64,000 nt of DNA from Carettochelys insculpta (GCF_033958435.1 NC_134161.1:3224001-3288000), one strand, 5' to 3'. Counted from the stretch's first letter, positions 12,281 to 25,775 are shown. A program made the numbers and translations. The notes: a model not told the origin generated them from the letters alone.

Positions 12281-15200
12281 TGTTTTTTTTCCTCCCCCAC
12301 CCCCAGATCCTTTCTGGTCCCATATCTGACTCTGAAATTGCATCTCAGACTTCCAGCACCATGCCTGTATTACCACAGGGGGCCCCTTTGAGAAGCTCTG
12401 TAGGGTACCTCATTCTTGAGCTGTTGGGCTTCCCTGCTCTTCCATTCTTTGTCCCTTTAACAGAGTGGGGTAGTAGTGTGCGCACAAGTAGCAAAAATAT
12501 CAAGGAAGTGTCCTTATAAAACCCTATTGTAGTCACAGGGCTGTACTGATTTTTGCTGCAGTAGCAATAATTCAGACAAGGAGCCCGGCTCTTCTGGGCT
12601 TGCAACACTGAAAGGAAAAGGGGTGAGAGGAATCCTTCCCTTTCTGGGGCATCTGACCCCAAATAGGCAGAGGAAACTCTTGCCCTTGTGCATTCACTAC
12701 AACCATGTACTGCTTCCATGTAGCTTCTAGGGAGACGTGAAACTGTTGGAAGGACACAGCTCCTGTGGTACTGAGAAATTGGTCCTCACTGGCTCTAATG
12801 TTCCAACTGATCATTTTCTATCCATGTGTAGAATAAATTTTGTGCCAAAGCCTGTGAGTGTGCACCACCAGGACAGACACAGCCTTGCTTGCAGGCACTC
12901 TGCCAATCAGCTGGGTGGTAGCTGAATCTCTCCTGTATGGCTGCACAGCTTACAGAGAACGCTGGTGGGGATCGTTGGTCATTGAAAGTGTCTCGTCTCT
13001 TTGGTTTTCACTCTGGGCTGTTGGCTCGTGTCTTCTCCCACATGACTTCTTTACTTCATCTGCCCCTTCGTGTTTCTCCTGCTAATCGCCTAAAGAATTA
13101 AAATGCATCCGTTGGCTTATGCTGTGTTCTGTCCCTTTCTCCTGCTCTAGCAGCCTGCTCTGCATCATTTGTATGCTCTTTGGGACAGCGGCAAGGTGAA
13201 AGTTAAACGGGTTGAGTCCTTCAGTATTAGGAGCTCTTGAAACTTCCACTCTAGAGTTGAACACCCAATTCCAGTTGGCAGAGGGCACTTCCGCCCTCCA
13301 TGATTATGGAAACAAGGCTGAAGATGGGACCTGACTTCAGGCTCAATGTAAATACCTAAAACATTTTTTAAAGAACAATATTTTAAGCAAGGCTGACTTT
13401 GGAGTGGGCGGGGCTGGCAAGACTGGTGCAGGAAGTGTTTATTACTTGAAGTTCCTGGCCCAAAAAGGCTCCCGTTTTTCCTCTGACTCTTTCCCTACCC
13501 TGCCCCCCAGTCTGACAGATCTTTTAAAGATACCTGAATCCCAGAGAAATCAATGGAAGTTAAGCTCGTAAAGACCATGGAAAGTCTGTTCCCTGGGTGG
13601 TATTCTACATGAAGGCATAGTCAATTGGATCGTGGCTATGAAATAATGTAGCCTTTTAAATAAAGACAGCTGGCTGCTTGAGGGAGAGTCCTTACCTTGA
13701 TGAAATTTGGCAAAAGACTCTCATTCCCATTCCACCTGCCTCCCTGCGATGGCGTTCCTTTGTGATCACTGTTTTCTCTGCGGTTATCTCCTTCTCCCCA
13801 CCCCCAGGTCTGCCAGTAAATTTCCCATTGTAAACAGCTATTGATTTCCCTACTAATGTATCTTGCTACAATGCACAACACAGACCAAGCCAAGCCCCGT
13901 CAGCCACTTAAACACATACCACCTTCCCATCACACACTGGGATGATCATGCAGCTATAACTTGAACTGGTTTCCATGGACCTATGGCACTAAACTAAAAT
14001 GAAAGAGACGCTGCAAGTATCAGTCCAAGGGAAAGACTGGACAGCTTTTTCTCTGTACAAGAGACCATTTTGTTTGTTCATTACCTGCAAATGAGAAGAG
14101 GGAAAAGTGCTGCATTCCACCACTGCTTGTAGCATTACTTTAGCTACACTGACTTGCAGCTCCCTTCCCCTAGCTCATAAGTAATCCTGAGAAGGTTTGT
14201 TCTTATAGTTGGCCCAGAAAATACATTTTCCCCCTGACCCTGCTCAGTAAAATATTTCCCGAGATGTATTTGTGAGCCTGTGATAGAGTAAATAGCTTTA
14301 ATTTAATTTACTAGGCTAGTCTTTGAAACCATATCTATAAAGTAGGCATTCTATCCAGCTCTGTTGAGTCAAACAGGGTCTCTGTGCAGTGACTGCAGGG
14401 AACATGTTTTCCTAAATATTTTGCTCCTCTTAAAATTGTCCCCCACCTTCTGTTGTCAACCAGCTGAAGCAAAAGGACACTAACTTTTTCACTTGAAGCA
14501 TCGGGTGATGGAGTGTGTGTGGAGCCGAGCAAGGCAAAAGGCAGAGTTTAACCCTGAACTGCAGTTTGGGCCCCATGTCCTGTACTGTCGAGATGAGGTT
14601 GCCCAGAAATTGCTGCAGGATCAAGCAAGGCATAAAAGGCAGACCACCCTTGCCACCAGAGAAAGGTGTTAGCTCAGTCTTGTTCCCTGCCTCCCATTGT
14701 CAGATGCTGGCTGGCAATCACAACTTGGTGTTGACAGGCATTTGCATAAGTAGCGAGGGAAGCAGCCTGGCATGCTGGGAAGGCACATCCGGGTGCATAG
14801 TGTGTGCATGTGAGAAGGGAAGGGTCAGCAAACGTGGTAGGGTGGGCCAAGAGGTTGAGGAAGGATAAGAGATCTTAGGTGAAAGCTGGAGTGGAGGTGG
14901 CAAACCAAGTCCTCACTGCATGTTTTTGAGGGCAAGCTGGTGTCTAGAGAACAGCCTCCTGCTGTTCAGCTACTCTTTCAGCTCTGGTGATGGAAGGTCC
15001 CAGGTTCAAATCTTGCTGACACATCTCATGGTAGCATTGTTATGCAGACAATGGAGATGGTTGGAGAATTTGACTCTGCTGCATCTTGGCCTGGGCCCGA
15101 GAACACCTCTGTTCTATTGCTCCTAGGCCCAGGTTGCACTGTAGTCACTGAAATGTAATTAAAACTAGGCAAAGCCTGCCTGATGCCAAACCTTCCTAAA

Positions 15201-17009
15201 CAAAAAGGAAACTCTGCCCATCTGCCTAAAGCCCAATTCACACAATAGTCACTTGGCACCTCTCTGCAAACTGAGTGCATATCTGTTTTGTCAGTGCTTT
15301 ATGGGCTCATAATACACTTGAAAGTCTTTAATCCGACAGCCCTGGGGAACAAGATGTGTCGGGTGACAGAAATTTCTGGGCCAGGGAGCATGCTATGGCT
15401 TCTGGGAGTGGAGGGGATATGGGTGGGGCACTTACCTGGTGCTCTGCTCCCAGGGTCACATGTGACTCCATGCCCCACCACAAAAAGCCTCAGAAGCAAG
15501 TCCCACTGCCATTTCCACAGCTGGGGTGGAAGGGTGGGCAACAGCCTGGAGAACCACTTCTTCCTCCCCTGCCAGGGTCCATGCAAGAGGTATTCCATAG
15601 TCAGGAGCACCTGGGGTACAGAGGTTCAAATGTAGCAGTGGTGCTGTTTTCCAGTTACTCTTAGAGGTAAAGCCACTGATGAAATAGCAGCTCCTAGCTC
15701 GTATACCCTCGATACTCTGAATCTTTACCACCCGCTCACCCTTCTAGCTTGTCCCCTCTGTTGGAAGCCCTGAGAAGAATCTCTTCATTGCTATGTTGTA
15801 AGCTCCCTGGAGCATCAACACCCTTGCTGAGACATGCGCCCAGAAGTAGGATGGGTGGGAATGCAGGAAATGCTGGCAACCCTGGCACGCTATAAGATCA
15901 CTTAAATAAACAAGCCACTCTTGCAGAAAGCTTGTTCTCCTGTGTTTAGCCCAATATTATTGTCTGGCATATTGCTAGGAATGAATTTGTTGCTGCTCCA
16001 CCAGCTCATGTGGTAGACAGGAGATTTTTTTTCCTCCCTAGGTGTACTCATCTGCTCCCTAGCCCTAAGGTTGGTGGAGCCCTGTGGTTTTTGAATTCCA
16101 GGTTCCAAAAGTTTTCAGATCCTCTTCACTGGGCTTCAACTTATCAGGAGGATCCCCCCCTCTTGTCTTACTGCCTTCTCTGGATGCTTCAGACAACTTA
16201 TTTAGAAAGGGCTGGTACACGGAGTCTGCGAACCTAAACTTCATCCAACATCACAGTACACAAGAGATGGCAAAGTTCCTAGGTAATGTTCTGACATGAC
16301 TGCAACAATGAGTTGCCTTCTAGTTTGCAGGTATAAAGGGTTCCTACTCTGCTCAACCTGGATTGCATGTCAGGGAGAACAGGCTTCGACAAGTGTGACC
16401 ACCACAATCTGAGGAAGAAAGGAACCCAGATCCCCTGCCCCTCATCTCCCATAAGCTGCATTACTTCTGGGTTCGGCAAGCTTTGTTTGTGCGTCGATGG
16501 AGCCCTTCGGGGATGGGTTTTAAAACACTGATGTCAAGCAGTACTAGTGAAAGTTTTCAACCTTCAGCCTCGTCTCGGAGGGCACCAGGAGCCAGAGAAA
16601 CCTGGTGTGTATTTTCCACTCATGGAAGTAACTCCTAGATGAATTTTGTTTCCTTTTTAATTGGAAGCCTTTACAAATCTGGAAGCATTGCCTGTTGAAA
16701 TGGTGACCGTAGACTGCATCTTCATGATCACAGCACGCGTAGCAGAGGAGGCAGGAGGAGTATATTCTACAGTAAATGGTTCTCAGCCTGCCAGCTCCCC
16801 TGTTCTGTGCTAAACTAGGCCAGTGCGAATATTAAGATGCGGAGGATAGAAATCTACTCTAGTCTCAGTCCGGGTTTTTTAGTGTTTAAGCAAAGGTACC
16901 ATTTAAACTATAATTATGCATTGGTATGACAAATCCCAATCTAACACCCTCATTTTGTCCAATGACTGCAGAGGTGTTACTGGGACCCTCTATTTTGAAT
17001 GGTCACTCT
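12281..17009. other. Intergenic, no gene recognised
   Basis: No exon or RNA gene found. It holds one copy of an unclassified repeat (12,808-12,965). A tRNA B-box-like GGTTCAAATC at 15,003-15,012 lacks a matching A box and cloverleaf, so I do not call a tRNA. Confidence 0.5.
12808..12965 (+). repeat. Unclassified interspersed repeat, copy 1
   Basis: It shares several ordered blocks with 44,700-44,858: GAATAAA..TTGTGCC, GTGAGTGTGCACCACCA, then AATCAGCTGGGTGG, then TGAATCTCTCCTGT, and a CAGAGAACGCTG end. The two copies differ at many positions and by short indels. I cannot assign a class from the sequence. Confidence 0.75.
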
Positions 17010-17238
17010 GACCTTGTCTTCACTACTCCACCCCCAACTGAGCCGGTACTTAACTTCAGCTATGAAACTTCCATAGTTGAGGTACTTACCAAGGTGTCTT
17101 CCATGCAGTAAGGTCATCGGGGGCTGCTCTCTGGTTGGCTTACGCTATTTTCATCCTGATGGAGCAGACCTGAAAAATTAACTGCCAGCAAGTGGATCGC
17201 TGCAGCATCGATCCATTGTGTAGTGAAGATCGGCTTTT
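17010..17238. mobile_element. Harbinger-like MITE
   Basis: The left end ACCTTGTCTTCACTACTCC and the reverse complement of the right end (AAGCCGATCTTCACTACAC) are inverted repeats. The right interior has GATCGCTGCAGCATCGATCC, and the middle has a small palindrome (ACTTAACTTCAGCTATGAAA and TTCCATAGTTGAGGTACTTA). This layout is familiar from turtle MITEs. No coding sequence. Confidence 0.65.
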
Positions 17239-17917
17239 ATAATGTGCGCTAGCTATTTGCATTCTGCCCTCCTGCTTGTGACACGTGAAATACCTTTCCC
17301 AGACCAGAGGAGGAACTCTGCTTGTGAGAGGGGCAAGATTTCAAACTATGCAGAATTTAGCCCAGTAGGAGACTGTCCCTTGGCACGTTGTTTTCAGGAG
17401 AGAAGCAAAGACGCTTTGCATTTGTTCCCACCTCCAGGTTCAAGTTGCTGGTGCCTGGGGAGCCATCACTGCATTGTCACAAGTCTCCCTCTGAACAAGG
17501 GAACTGATAGGTTTTCTATTTGGGTGCAAGTAGGCCACCATTCTTCCTAATTAGTCGTGATGTCTTGCCCATCACAGGAGTAAACAGCAAGCGTCCCCGA
17601 AGGATGCGAGATGAGAAGCACTATTTATCGCAGCTCTAGGAGGAAATTGACAACATGATGGGTGAAATATCAGGAGTAATTAAGAAAAATAAGCCCTTAT
17701 GTCCTTTATTGCACCAACAGCAGGAGCATGCTGCCAGCTCCTCACAGGCTTGTTCTGAACCCGCTGGCCTCTAAGTGTGTTTTTTCTCTAAGAACTAGCA
17801 TATAATTTGCTCTGTGGTGCTTCTGTGATTACTTTTACATGAGGGTTTTGGAGCCTGGCAGGCATTTACATTAAACTTCTTGATGCCCCCCCACCCCACC
17901 CAGCAAGTCCAGTAACT

Positions 17918-18050
17918 GCTCTTTATTCCATTTCTCAGCTGCTTCAGTGAGGCAAAACACCTTGCTCAGGGTCACTCAGTGAGTCAGACAGGTGGTGCCG
18001 GAACCCAGAGGCCCTCAACTCTAGCTCCTCGTTTGGACTGTTAGCACTAA
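17918..18050 (-). repeat. MIR-like (CORE-SINE) fragment
   Basis: In reverse orientation it shows the MIR order: CCATTTCTCAGCTGCTTCAG, then ACCTTGCTCAGGGTCACTCA, then a GGTGGTGCCGGAACCCAGAG block with AACTCTAGCTCCTC. Diverged. Confidence 0.75.
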
Positions 18051-21000
18051 CTCGCTTACCCCAGGCAATTTCAGGCCAAGGTAGATGTATTTGCACATGC
18101 CCTGGGTTTGCCTGTGTATGTCCAAACCATAGCTGACTTCTCTGCTCCTTGCCTTAGTCCTTTGCTTTACTTCCCACTTGAGTTATCCCCTAGTAACCAT
18201 GGGTTTCTTGTACACATGTGAGCTCAACTGGAACATATCTGTAACAGGGCAGAGCAGACACAGCAAATGGTGAGGGAACCAAACCAGGCTGCTCCTTGCG
18301 GGCAGCAGTGCGCGAAGGGGGTGTGTTGGCAGCAGGACTGGGTTGGGGGTTGAGTGTGTTCCCTAGCCTGGGGTCTGGCCTGCTGAAAGGGTAGGGTGCC
18401 AGGAGAGGGCTTGCCCCCAGGCCTGGCATTTCAAGGGGAACCAGAGCTCCAGCTGCTGCTGCTCAAGTAACGGGTGGCCACTGGAACTCCAGCCCCTTTC
18501 AAATGCCAAGTGGTGTCCTGCTACTTCGTGTGCATTTTTGAGGAAGTGTAGAGGGAGCTCAGGACTGACTGTCCTAAGCTCTGTCCCTTGGCCCCACCCT
18601 TTCTGTAGCAGGTTGCTGGGCCCCCCTCCCAGCTTGTCCCTGGGCCTGCGGTGGCTCAGTGCTACTGCCTGTGGTCAGGAAGGTGGGATTTCTCTCCTGT
18701 TGATCCATAGGAAAGCCATGGAGGCCCAAAGAAATTGTAAACTAAAAATTCATAACTTTTGTCCCTGGATCCTCATTTCCTTTGTAACTCAGCTGAGAGC
18801 CATAGGGGTGCAGTACAATTGAGAAGCATGTCACAGCCCCGGACGGATCACGTGGGTTCTGTAATGCACTTGTAATGGCACGTGCTCACCTGTGAGTACC
18901 AGGCGAGTTTCCCTTGCCATCCGAGGCGGTGCATGTGCTGGAGTTGTGTGGATGTATTTAGCTCAGTCGGCCTGGGGTGAGGTTTGTGTCTGGCTATGAC
19001 GGGCCACTGAGACCAAACGTTGATAAAATGAGATGGAAAAGTAAATGGATAGCACATGGTTTACTTGAATAAAACGTAGATGTTGCCACAAGAGCTGAGG
19101 GGGTGCTTTTTACTCAGTTTTCCACCATGTAATTCTGCTAGTCCCAGTGTAGCTCTTCGGACTTGGTCTGCTGGAAGTCAGGATTAATGAGGCCGTCGTT
19201 TTCTAGTTAAGTAACAAGTGTGGTGGGGGGTGGTCTATTTTCCAGCCTGCCTGTCACCCCCATCCCCTTGGAAAGCAGTGACCTAGGCACCAACAAATCC
19301 TGTGCCTTTTACAGCCAAGGTGACTTCACGAAATCGCTGCAGCTAACAATCCTACTGAAGAGCTTGTCCATTGTTCCTTTTCCCTTTTGATGAGAGAGCT
19401 GAGTGATATGGACGGCACCTGGAATAGCAGTGCCCCTTAGTGTCCACTCTAAAATCCAGTGGTGAATGGGCATGCCATGGGAAGCTTCCAAAGATCTTTC
19501 CGTACAACTACTAGCTCTTCTCCCTGGGTACATGGCATCTCCATTCCGCTGTCCCTACCTTCACCTCCAACCTTGTCTCTGGAAGGAAGTTTCAAGTGTA
19601 ACTTGGCTGCAGAGGCAAGACTCGTTTTCCTTCTGCAGCAGAACAGCTGGCAATCAGACAGTATCTGTGCAGACAATGAGAGAACCTGATTACAGGCAGA
19701 GTCACTAGGCTTCACTTTAATTCATCCTCTGTAACCCCAGCTTTCGGCTGACAGGCATAATAGATCTCCGGGATACATCTTGTACTGAAAGAGAATGTCT
19801 AGTCAAAAGTGTTTAAAATCCCTCAACTCTGGAGTTTGCTAATAATGTCATTACTTCACGGGCTCCGTGTTATTTTTAGGACAGCTATTTCCTCTTACAT
19901 TAAGCCTCATTAAGATTGTCTGTAGTATTCCTAAAACAGACTGAGTGGAATGTAGCAGGGTTTTGGTCCAAACAAAAAGCATTTGAAGAAATCCATGTGG
20001 CTGGTCCTCATCTTGTTCCCCCCACCCTGACCCCCTGTAACCAAATGATTCAAGTGTCCATAGGACATTTTAGGGGGCTTCTGAAAGCAATCCTTTGAGA
20101 GGGAAAAGTTAATAGCCAACAACTTCTGACCTGGTAAATGCTGCATTTCCTCCATTTATATTTCATTCACTGAAATGGTCTCTTCCTTGAATTTGCTCTC
20201 ATGTCCTGTGTTCCTTCAAATAGCCATGCCAAGGCTCTGAAAGAATGTGTGCGTGGGGGGAGGGGGTATTTGTATTTAACTTGACCCAACGAGCTTATTT
20301 TAATTCAAGAGCCTGGAAAGGGGGGTGGTTTCCTTCAAGCATCAGTCTAGTGCAGTGTGCTCTGTCCACCATGATGTTGCTGGTGATGATGGTAGTGAAA
20401 TGAAATGTGAAAGATGAAGAGGGAAAATCACAGTTGGAAATGTATCCCCCAGAATGACTCATGCTGTGTCCCTAAGGAAGAGGGACAGCCAAGAGCTGCA
20501 AAGGAGGCAGGCGGGCCAGGTGGATTAACTTTGAAATATTCAGGGTGGCCAGAATCCCAGCCTGGGAAGGGAGGTGGAGAGAACCTGAGTCACAAAAGAG
20601 AGGCAGGTCTCTGCCAGAGCTGCAGCTGTGCTTTATTTTCATCTAGTAGATATTAATAGAGTGCTGTGGTACCTAGTGTTAGTCTGTGCTGCTCAGGGCT
20701 TAAAACTTAAAAAGACATCCAAAGTAAACCTTGTTGGCTTACGGCGCCTGTGTAAAATGCCAGAGTAGAGCCTGACCTTGCGAGATTCTCACCTCCTCCT
20801 TTCTTTTTTGGTTTAGGGAATGATTGATCTTCTTCTAACAAAGTGTGTGCAACTCCATTGCCTCCAGCAGTCAGTATAAACTGGCTGTGCCCTGGAGTTG
20901 GCCGCACTTGGGTGGGGAGAAGGAAAGGCCAGCTGCGGCTTCCAGACTGCCACAGCATTCCAGGCAGCCAGCCAGCCAGCATGGCAACCTGTGCTCCATG

Positions 21001-21784
21001 AGGTCATGGAGGCATTAATCTGTCTGAGTGGGGGCTGTGTCCAAAAAATGGTGGTGGTGCATGTGATGGCACAAGCCAATGAGTGACTCATTTCTTCCTA
21101 AGGAAAGAGGGCCTGGTAGCCAAGCAGAAATGAGCAGCAAAATGAAGGTGGTGAATAAGGGCTGCTGAGACCCACTGGAAACCAGCAGTCTCTGTAAAAC
21201 AGGTGACAGCTTCTGATGACTGATGTGGCTTCAGCAAAATAACTTTTAGTTCTTGTTCTGTGAACAGAGATTGTTGAGTTCATGGTTGGTTGGGGGCTAT
21301 AGGCATGAACTCCAGGGGAATCCCCAGTCAGAAGGGCACCAAGGAAATCAGAATTGCATCTAGATATCCAAGGAGGAGCACAGGTGCTGGATTCTCAAGC
21401 ATTTGAATGGACCCGTACACAATATTGTGCTAGAAATGCATGTTTAAGCTGAAATGCTGTTTGACTACTACTGCCACATGTGAATGTCAATACACATAAG
21501 CTGATCCCTGAGCACTTCAATGGAGTGGGCCATTTTGTAAAGACCTGAGAACATGTGTCTTAAGAGTTCAATTTTTCTTAGAATTCATATTCAAATTTGC
21601 CACACTAACACTCAAAACAATTACCTCATGAATTACAAGGACTGCTTCCCTTCCTTTGATGCTCATAACGATCTCTGGCAAGACACTTAACATCCCTCAC
21701 CCCTCTCCTTCAGTCCTATGTATGATTTGTCAGTTTGTATTGGAATTTTTGGACCTCTGTACTTAAAAGGCAGTCTATTCTGGA

Positions 21785-21885
21785 AATGCGAGTGATCTGA
21801 TGAAGTGGGTCTGTACCACGAAAGCTCATAACGGAATAAATCATTTTGCTAGTCTAAGGTGCTAGATTACTGCTGTTCCGTATTG
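21785..21885 (+). repeat. Sauropsid retroposon-like tail, copy 1
   Basis: GATCTGATGAAGTGGGTCTG, ACGAAAGCTCATAACGGAAT and GCTAGTCTAAGGTGCTAGAT match a repeat common in turtles (GATGAAGTGGGT, CGAAAGCT.ATGC, TTAGTCT.TAAGGTGCCA). Other copies are at 24.89, 43.24, 48.49 and 58.35 kb. The class (LINE tail or SINE) is not certain. Confidence 0.7.
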
Positions 21886-24031
21886 TCAGGCATGTAGGGG
21901 GGGTTAATGGATAGAGAACTAGGTACGTATGCTGGAAATGGCAGCTTGATTGAAGCGCTGCTTCCAAAACACTAAAGCCTTTCCTAGACAAAGGAATGAG
22001 GATCTTCCTGGTGGCTGGGCTTTATTAACAGGTAGAGCGAGTTAAAGAAAGCAAACAAGCTAATGAGCAATGAAGGAAATAATTCCATAAGGGCTTGAGG
22101 AAGATAGGCTCTTCACATAGTCTTGCTTGCTCTTGATAACAGGATAATCTTAATCACCAGATGGGGGCACCCTCTGAGCTCGTGAATGGTGAATCTTCTC
22201 AGTTGGAGAGGCAAGAGCTCCTGGCCACATGTTGCGAGTGAAAGTGTTCTAGGCAAAGCTGTCCAGACAAGCAGAGTCACTGGAAAGCGAGTGTTCCTTC
22301 ATAGCCGTTGTCTGTTCCATCTGCTTATGACACGATCACTTTAAATTCCTTTGGCTTGTTGTTCAACTTAGTTTTACTGTCTCAGTGCTGTTAATTGCAG
22401 TAGACAGGTGAGGGAGTCTTCCATCCAACAGGCTTAGTGTGCTCACTGTCTCTAAGAAGGAGACAAACTTCATTTCTGTGAGTGTCCACGGAAAGGGATT
22501 AGATGCCCAAGAAAGGTTTGAGAAGCTCAGGACCTGGGTCACTGAGCCTTACCTCTAAACCTAAGGGAAGACTGACAGCCTTGAGAGGGTGCTTGGTGAT
22601 GTGGACAGAATCTACTCTCCAGGAAAGTTCACCAGCACTTGGCCAGAGGAGTTCAAAGCAGGGGTTAGGCTCTAGGCTGTCCTGAAGAGAACCTCAAAAG
22701 AATCTCAACAGGATTCTGAGAATGAATTTTAGGGAGACCAGAATGCAAGCACCAATCCTGCAGTGACTAAATGGGGTGGTAAAGTGAAAACATGGAAAAA
22801 CACGTACTACAGAAGATCGACTGCTGCTGCCATACTCATTTGGCAAGATGCGTTTTTTTTGTCTCGACCAATCCCATCTGACTTTCATAAGCTCCATCTC
22901 TGCCCTGGATTGATCTCGTTTTCGCCATAAACGAGCACAGCTCACAGGAGGAGTTGTACGCTGACAACACATGAGGAAGAGCAGTAGACCCTGGATGAGC
23001 CCTCCTATTGCAGGGGAGGAAGCATAGTTGGCGGTTCTTTGTCAAGGTCACCTGCAAATATAGTTTGGGCCTGCTCTTTCCTGAACGTGATTCCAACATA
23101 TAAAAATACCTTTTGCACTCCCCTTGGTCTTTTTTCTGAAGCACCCTGGAAGAACCTTCTCTCGTGGGCTTTCACACAGCACCTCTCCGGTAGTCTGACT
23201 TGTATCTTGACTGTCGCAGTTAGTTAAGTATGTTCAGCCATGATGTCCTTGACATCCATTTCACCTATAAATAGGTATCAAGTCAGTCTGCCTGCCATTT
23301 GTGAGTCTAAGTGAGCTAAAGTCCCAAATTCTCAGCAGATGAACCAAAAGAAGACCTTAAATTTAGAAGCCAATGGCAGCTAACCACTACAGTTTGAAGA
23401 GCAAACGCCAAATACTTGCAAAGAAATGCAGTCAATTGATTTTTTTTTTTTTTTAAATCGCACCACAACTCCTTGAATGCTTCTCAATAATGAAGAAATT
23501 GCAACCTACTCAGGTATTTCAGGAAAATGACTAAATGTCAATTAAATCATTTTGTTATGAAAAATTCATTTAATTCTGCTTGCAGTGCAAGCAGAAAACA
23601 ACCCACCCCACCCCCACAAAAAAAAATCCAAGAGTACAGGTGCATTTTGAGAACTGAAAACCATTCTTTGTATGATGGGAAATTGATTTATGTGGCGCAG
23701 AATAAAAGTGTGTAGAAGCTGAAGAACCAATAACCTTACATAAAAGGAATCAATGGGTAACTGCTACATTTTTAATGTTGTTCAATTTCCATTTTTCTGC
23801 CTGTGGATTAAACTGAGAACTGTGGTGATGGCATTCCTTAATGTTCAGAAAGGGAGCAAGGGGCGTGTTGGTGGTTTGTAGGTATTCAGGATAAACATGC
23901 TATATTATGCTTGGAGGCAGTGCATATGTCAGATTGTGTTCCAGGCCTTGATTAGGTGCTCAAAGGTAAAGTAGCAGGACTGCCTGATAGTCAAGCTTTT
24001 TAATCAGCCCTTACTGTGTTGAATGGAGGCC

Positions 24032-24066
24032 GGGGGGGGTGGGGGGGCGGCGGGCGGGCGGCTGGG
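24032..24066 (+). repeat. G-run with quadruplex potential
   Basis: G8, G7, then GGCGGCGGGCGGGCGG and GGG within 35 bp. Isolated and not inside a CpG island. Confidence 0.75.
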
Positions 24067-24759
24067 AGATAAAACACTGTTTACAGAGGGAAGGGGAGCT
24101 GCCAGGGGAGAACTTCCAATGAACAGTCATGTCTTTCAAGTTTCAGTCTGAGATGAAGCTGTGTCAAATTCTGGCAGGAAATAGCCATCTGTCCACTTGA
24201 ACCTGGAGAACAAAATGGAAAGCACAACCTCAACGTACCTTATGTCATCTCCTGAAACAGGCATCTTAGAAAGTAGGAGATGTTTGCCACATGTCAGTTA
24301 AGGAAGGTGGCTGTAGCTGAATTAGTGTAATATCTGCTGTCTGGGATGTGATGATGGAAGACGCTTCTAAAGCACCATTACTTTTGCGCTGACTCTGGCT
24401 TCATCCTTCCAGGGCAAAGCATGTCAGCTGAGACGCTTGAAGAAATCAAACCTATTTGTCACCCCTTTGCTAGCAGCTGACTAATAGATGCCCCCTTGAC
24501 TCATGATGTCTGAGTGAATGTTAGGTGGCAGGGTACATGTGAGCGGCCCTGCATTTGTACCTGTAGTGTCAATATAGACTTGCCCCTTGAGCTCTGCCTT
24601 TGTCCTTGTTCATGGCCGTTTTCTCCTTCCTTATACTTCAATCGATATTCACACAGCAAGTTTTTCCCCTTGATTTCAGCTTTCCACTGAATTTACTTCA
24701 TTTGCCACCTTTGGTGACTGGATACTAAATGTTATCCTTGTTCTTCCCTGTGTTATACC

Positions 24760-24885
24760 CAGGGTTGTCACTTGTTTCAGACTGCAACCCCCTCAGGGCA
24801 GGACTTTTATCTTCCCAGGCCTACACAGCACCTAACCAAGGGGGCTCTGATCCCAGCTGGCTTCTCCCAGTCCCACTCAGACACT
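24760..24885 (+). repeat. Amniote MIR3/L2-like tail
   Basis: ACTGCAACCCCCTCAGGGCA, GGACTTTTATCTTCCCAGGC, then CACAGCACCTAACCAAGGGG and GCTCTGATCCCAGCTGG follow the order of the amniote repeat tail also seen at 5,777. Confidence 0.5.
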
Positions 24886-24886
24886 A

Positions 24887-24985
24887 CATAAGCAGCCCTG
24901 TGGCACCTTAGAGACTAACAAATTTGTTGGTTCTTGAGGTTTTGTGGGTAAAACCCACATCCAGATGAAAATAGAAAGGAAAAAA
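24887..24985 (-). repeat. Sauropsid retroposon-like tail, copy 2
   Basis: Reverse orientation: CCTGTGGCACCTTAGAGACT, AACAAATTTGTTGG and GTGGGTAAAACCCACATCCA are the complement of the family at 21,785. Confidence 0.7.
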
Positions 24986-25163
24986 TAATCTCAAGGTGCC
25001 TCAGGACTGCTTGCTTGTTTGTGAAGCTACAGATTAAGATGGCCGTCCCTCTAAATTAAGTAACTTCTTCGGATTCCAAATGCAACAGTGCAAGCAGTCT
25101 CCTTCCCCCCCACCCACCCTAACCTGAATAGTAAAGATGTAAAGCTGTCATTTTACTAAAGCT

Positions 25164-25775
25164 ACAGTGAACCCTCAATTTTAAAGGACTACTTGGGGTA
25201 AGGGGTGTCCATTAATGCCCAAAGTCCATTATATCCAAATGGTTATACTATGACCATGCACTGACCTTCCCAGCCCCTCACTTGCTCCTGTCCTCTGTAC
25301 CCCACTTCCCTTCCCCCCACCCTATTTCCCTCACCTCTATTGTGCTCTTCTAATTACTAGAAGAGGAGCTGAATGCTGGCCTGGCTCCTTCCACCTCCCA
25401 CAGCTCTCAGTGCTGCAACTTCCCCAGCTCTGAGCCACCTGTGGGCAGGTAGTGTGTGGCTGCCTGCCCAGCAGGCAGCAGCCTTGGACACCATGGCTGC
25501 TGCTCAGTGCTATTGCAGATGGTGGCAGCTGGGCGCCGACCTGCTCCAGGCACAGGGGGCTGGAGGAGGAATGCTCCTTTGGCCCTGGTAGCCCCATCCA
25601 CTGCGATGGCCCCTCCAGTCCTGGCAGCCCCAGCTGTTCTGGTAGCTCCTCTAGCCCCACAGGTGGCTTCAGTAAGCCTCCAGCATTTATTTGGTTGGGA
25701 GAGGCAGGGGGCTGACAGACAGTATGTTATTTCCAAAGCCTATTATATCAAGGTCCATTAAATTGAGGGCTTTTA
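25164..25775. mobile_element. pogo/Tigger-like non-autonomous DNA element
   Basis: The left end CAGTGAACCCTCAATTTTAA (25,164) and the reverse complement of the right end (AAAGCCCTCAATTTAATGGA, ending near 25,775) form an inverted repeat of about 25 bp. A CAGT start and CCTCAATTTAA.GGAC ends resemble pogo/Tigger termini. The interior (25,340-25,700) is GC-rich and has open frames on both strands with no transposase motifs. Confidence 0.65.

Larger units (their letters stand above)
17239..25163. other. Intergenic, no gene recognised
   Basis: Frames here are short and often paired on opposite strands, as expected by chance. It contains a minus-strand MIR at 17,918-18,050, a sauropsid repeat at 21,790-21,885, a T16 run near 23,440, a G-quadruplex-like run at 24,032-24,066 and two repeat tails at 24,760-24,985. 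Confidence 0.5.

Noticed and set aside
14955..15030. tRNA-like B box (GGTTCAAATC)
   Set aside because: No matching A box, acceptor stem or cloverleaf could be drawn.
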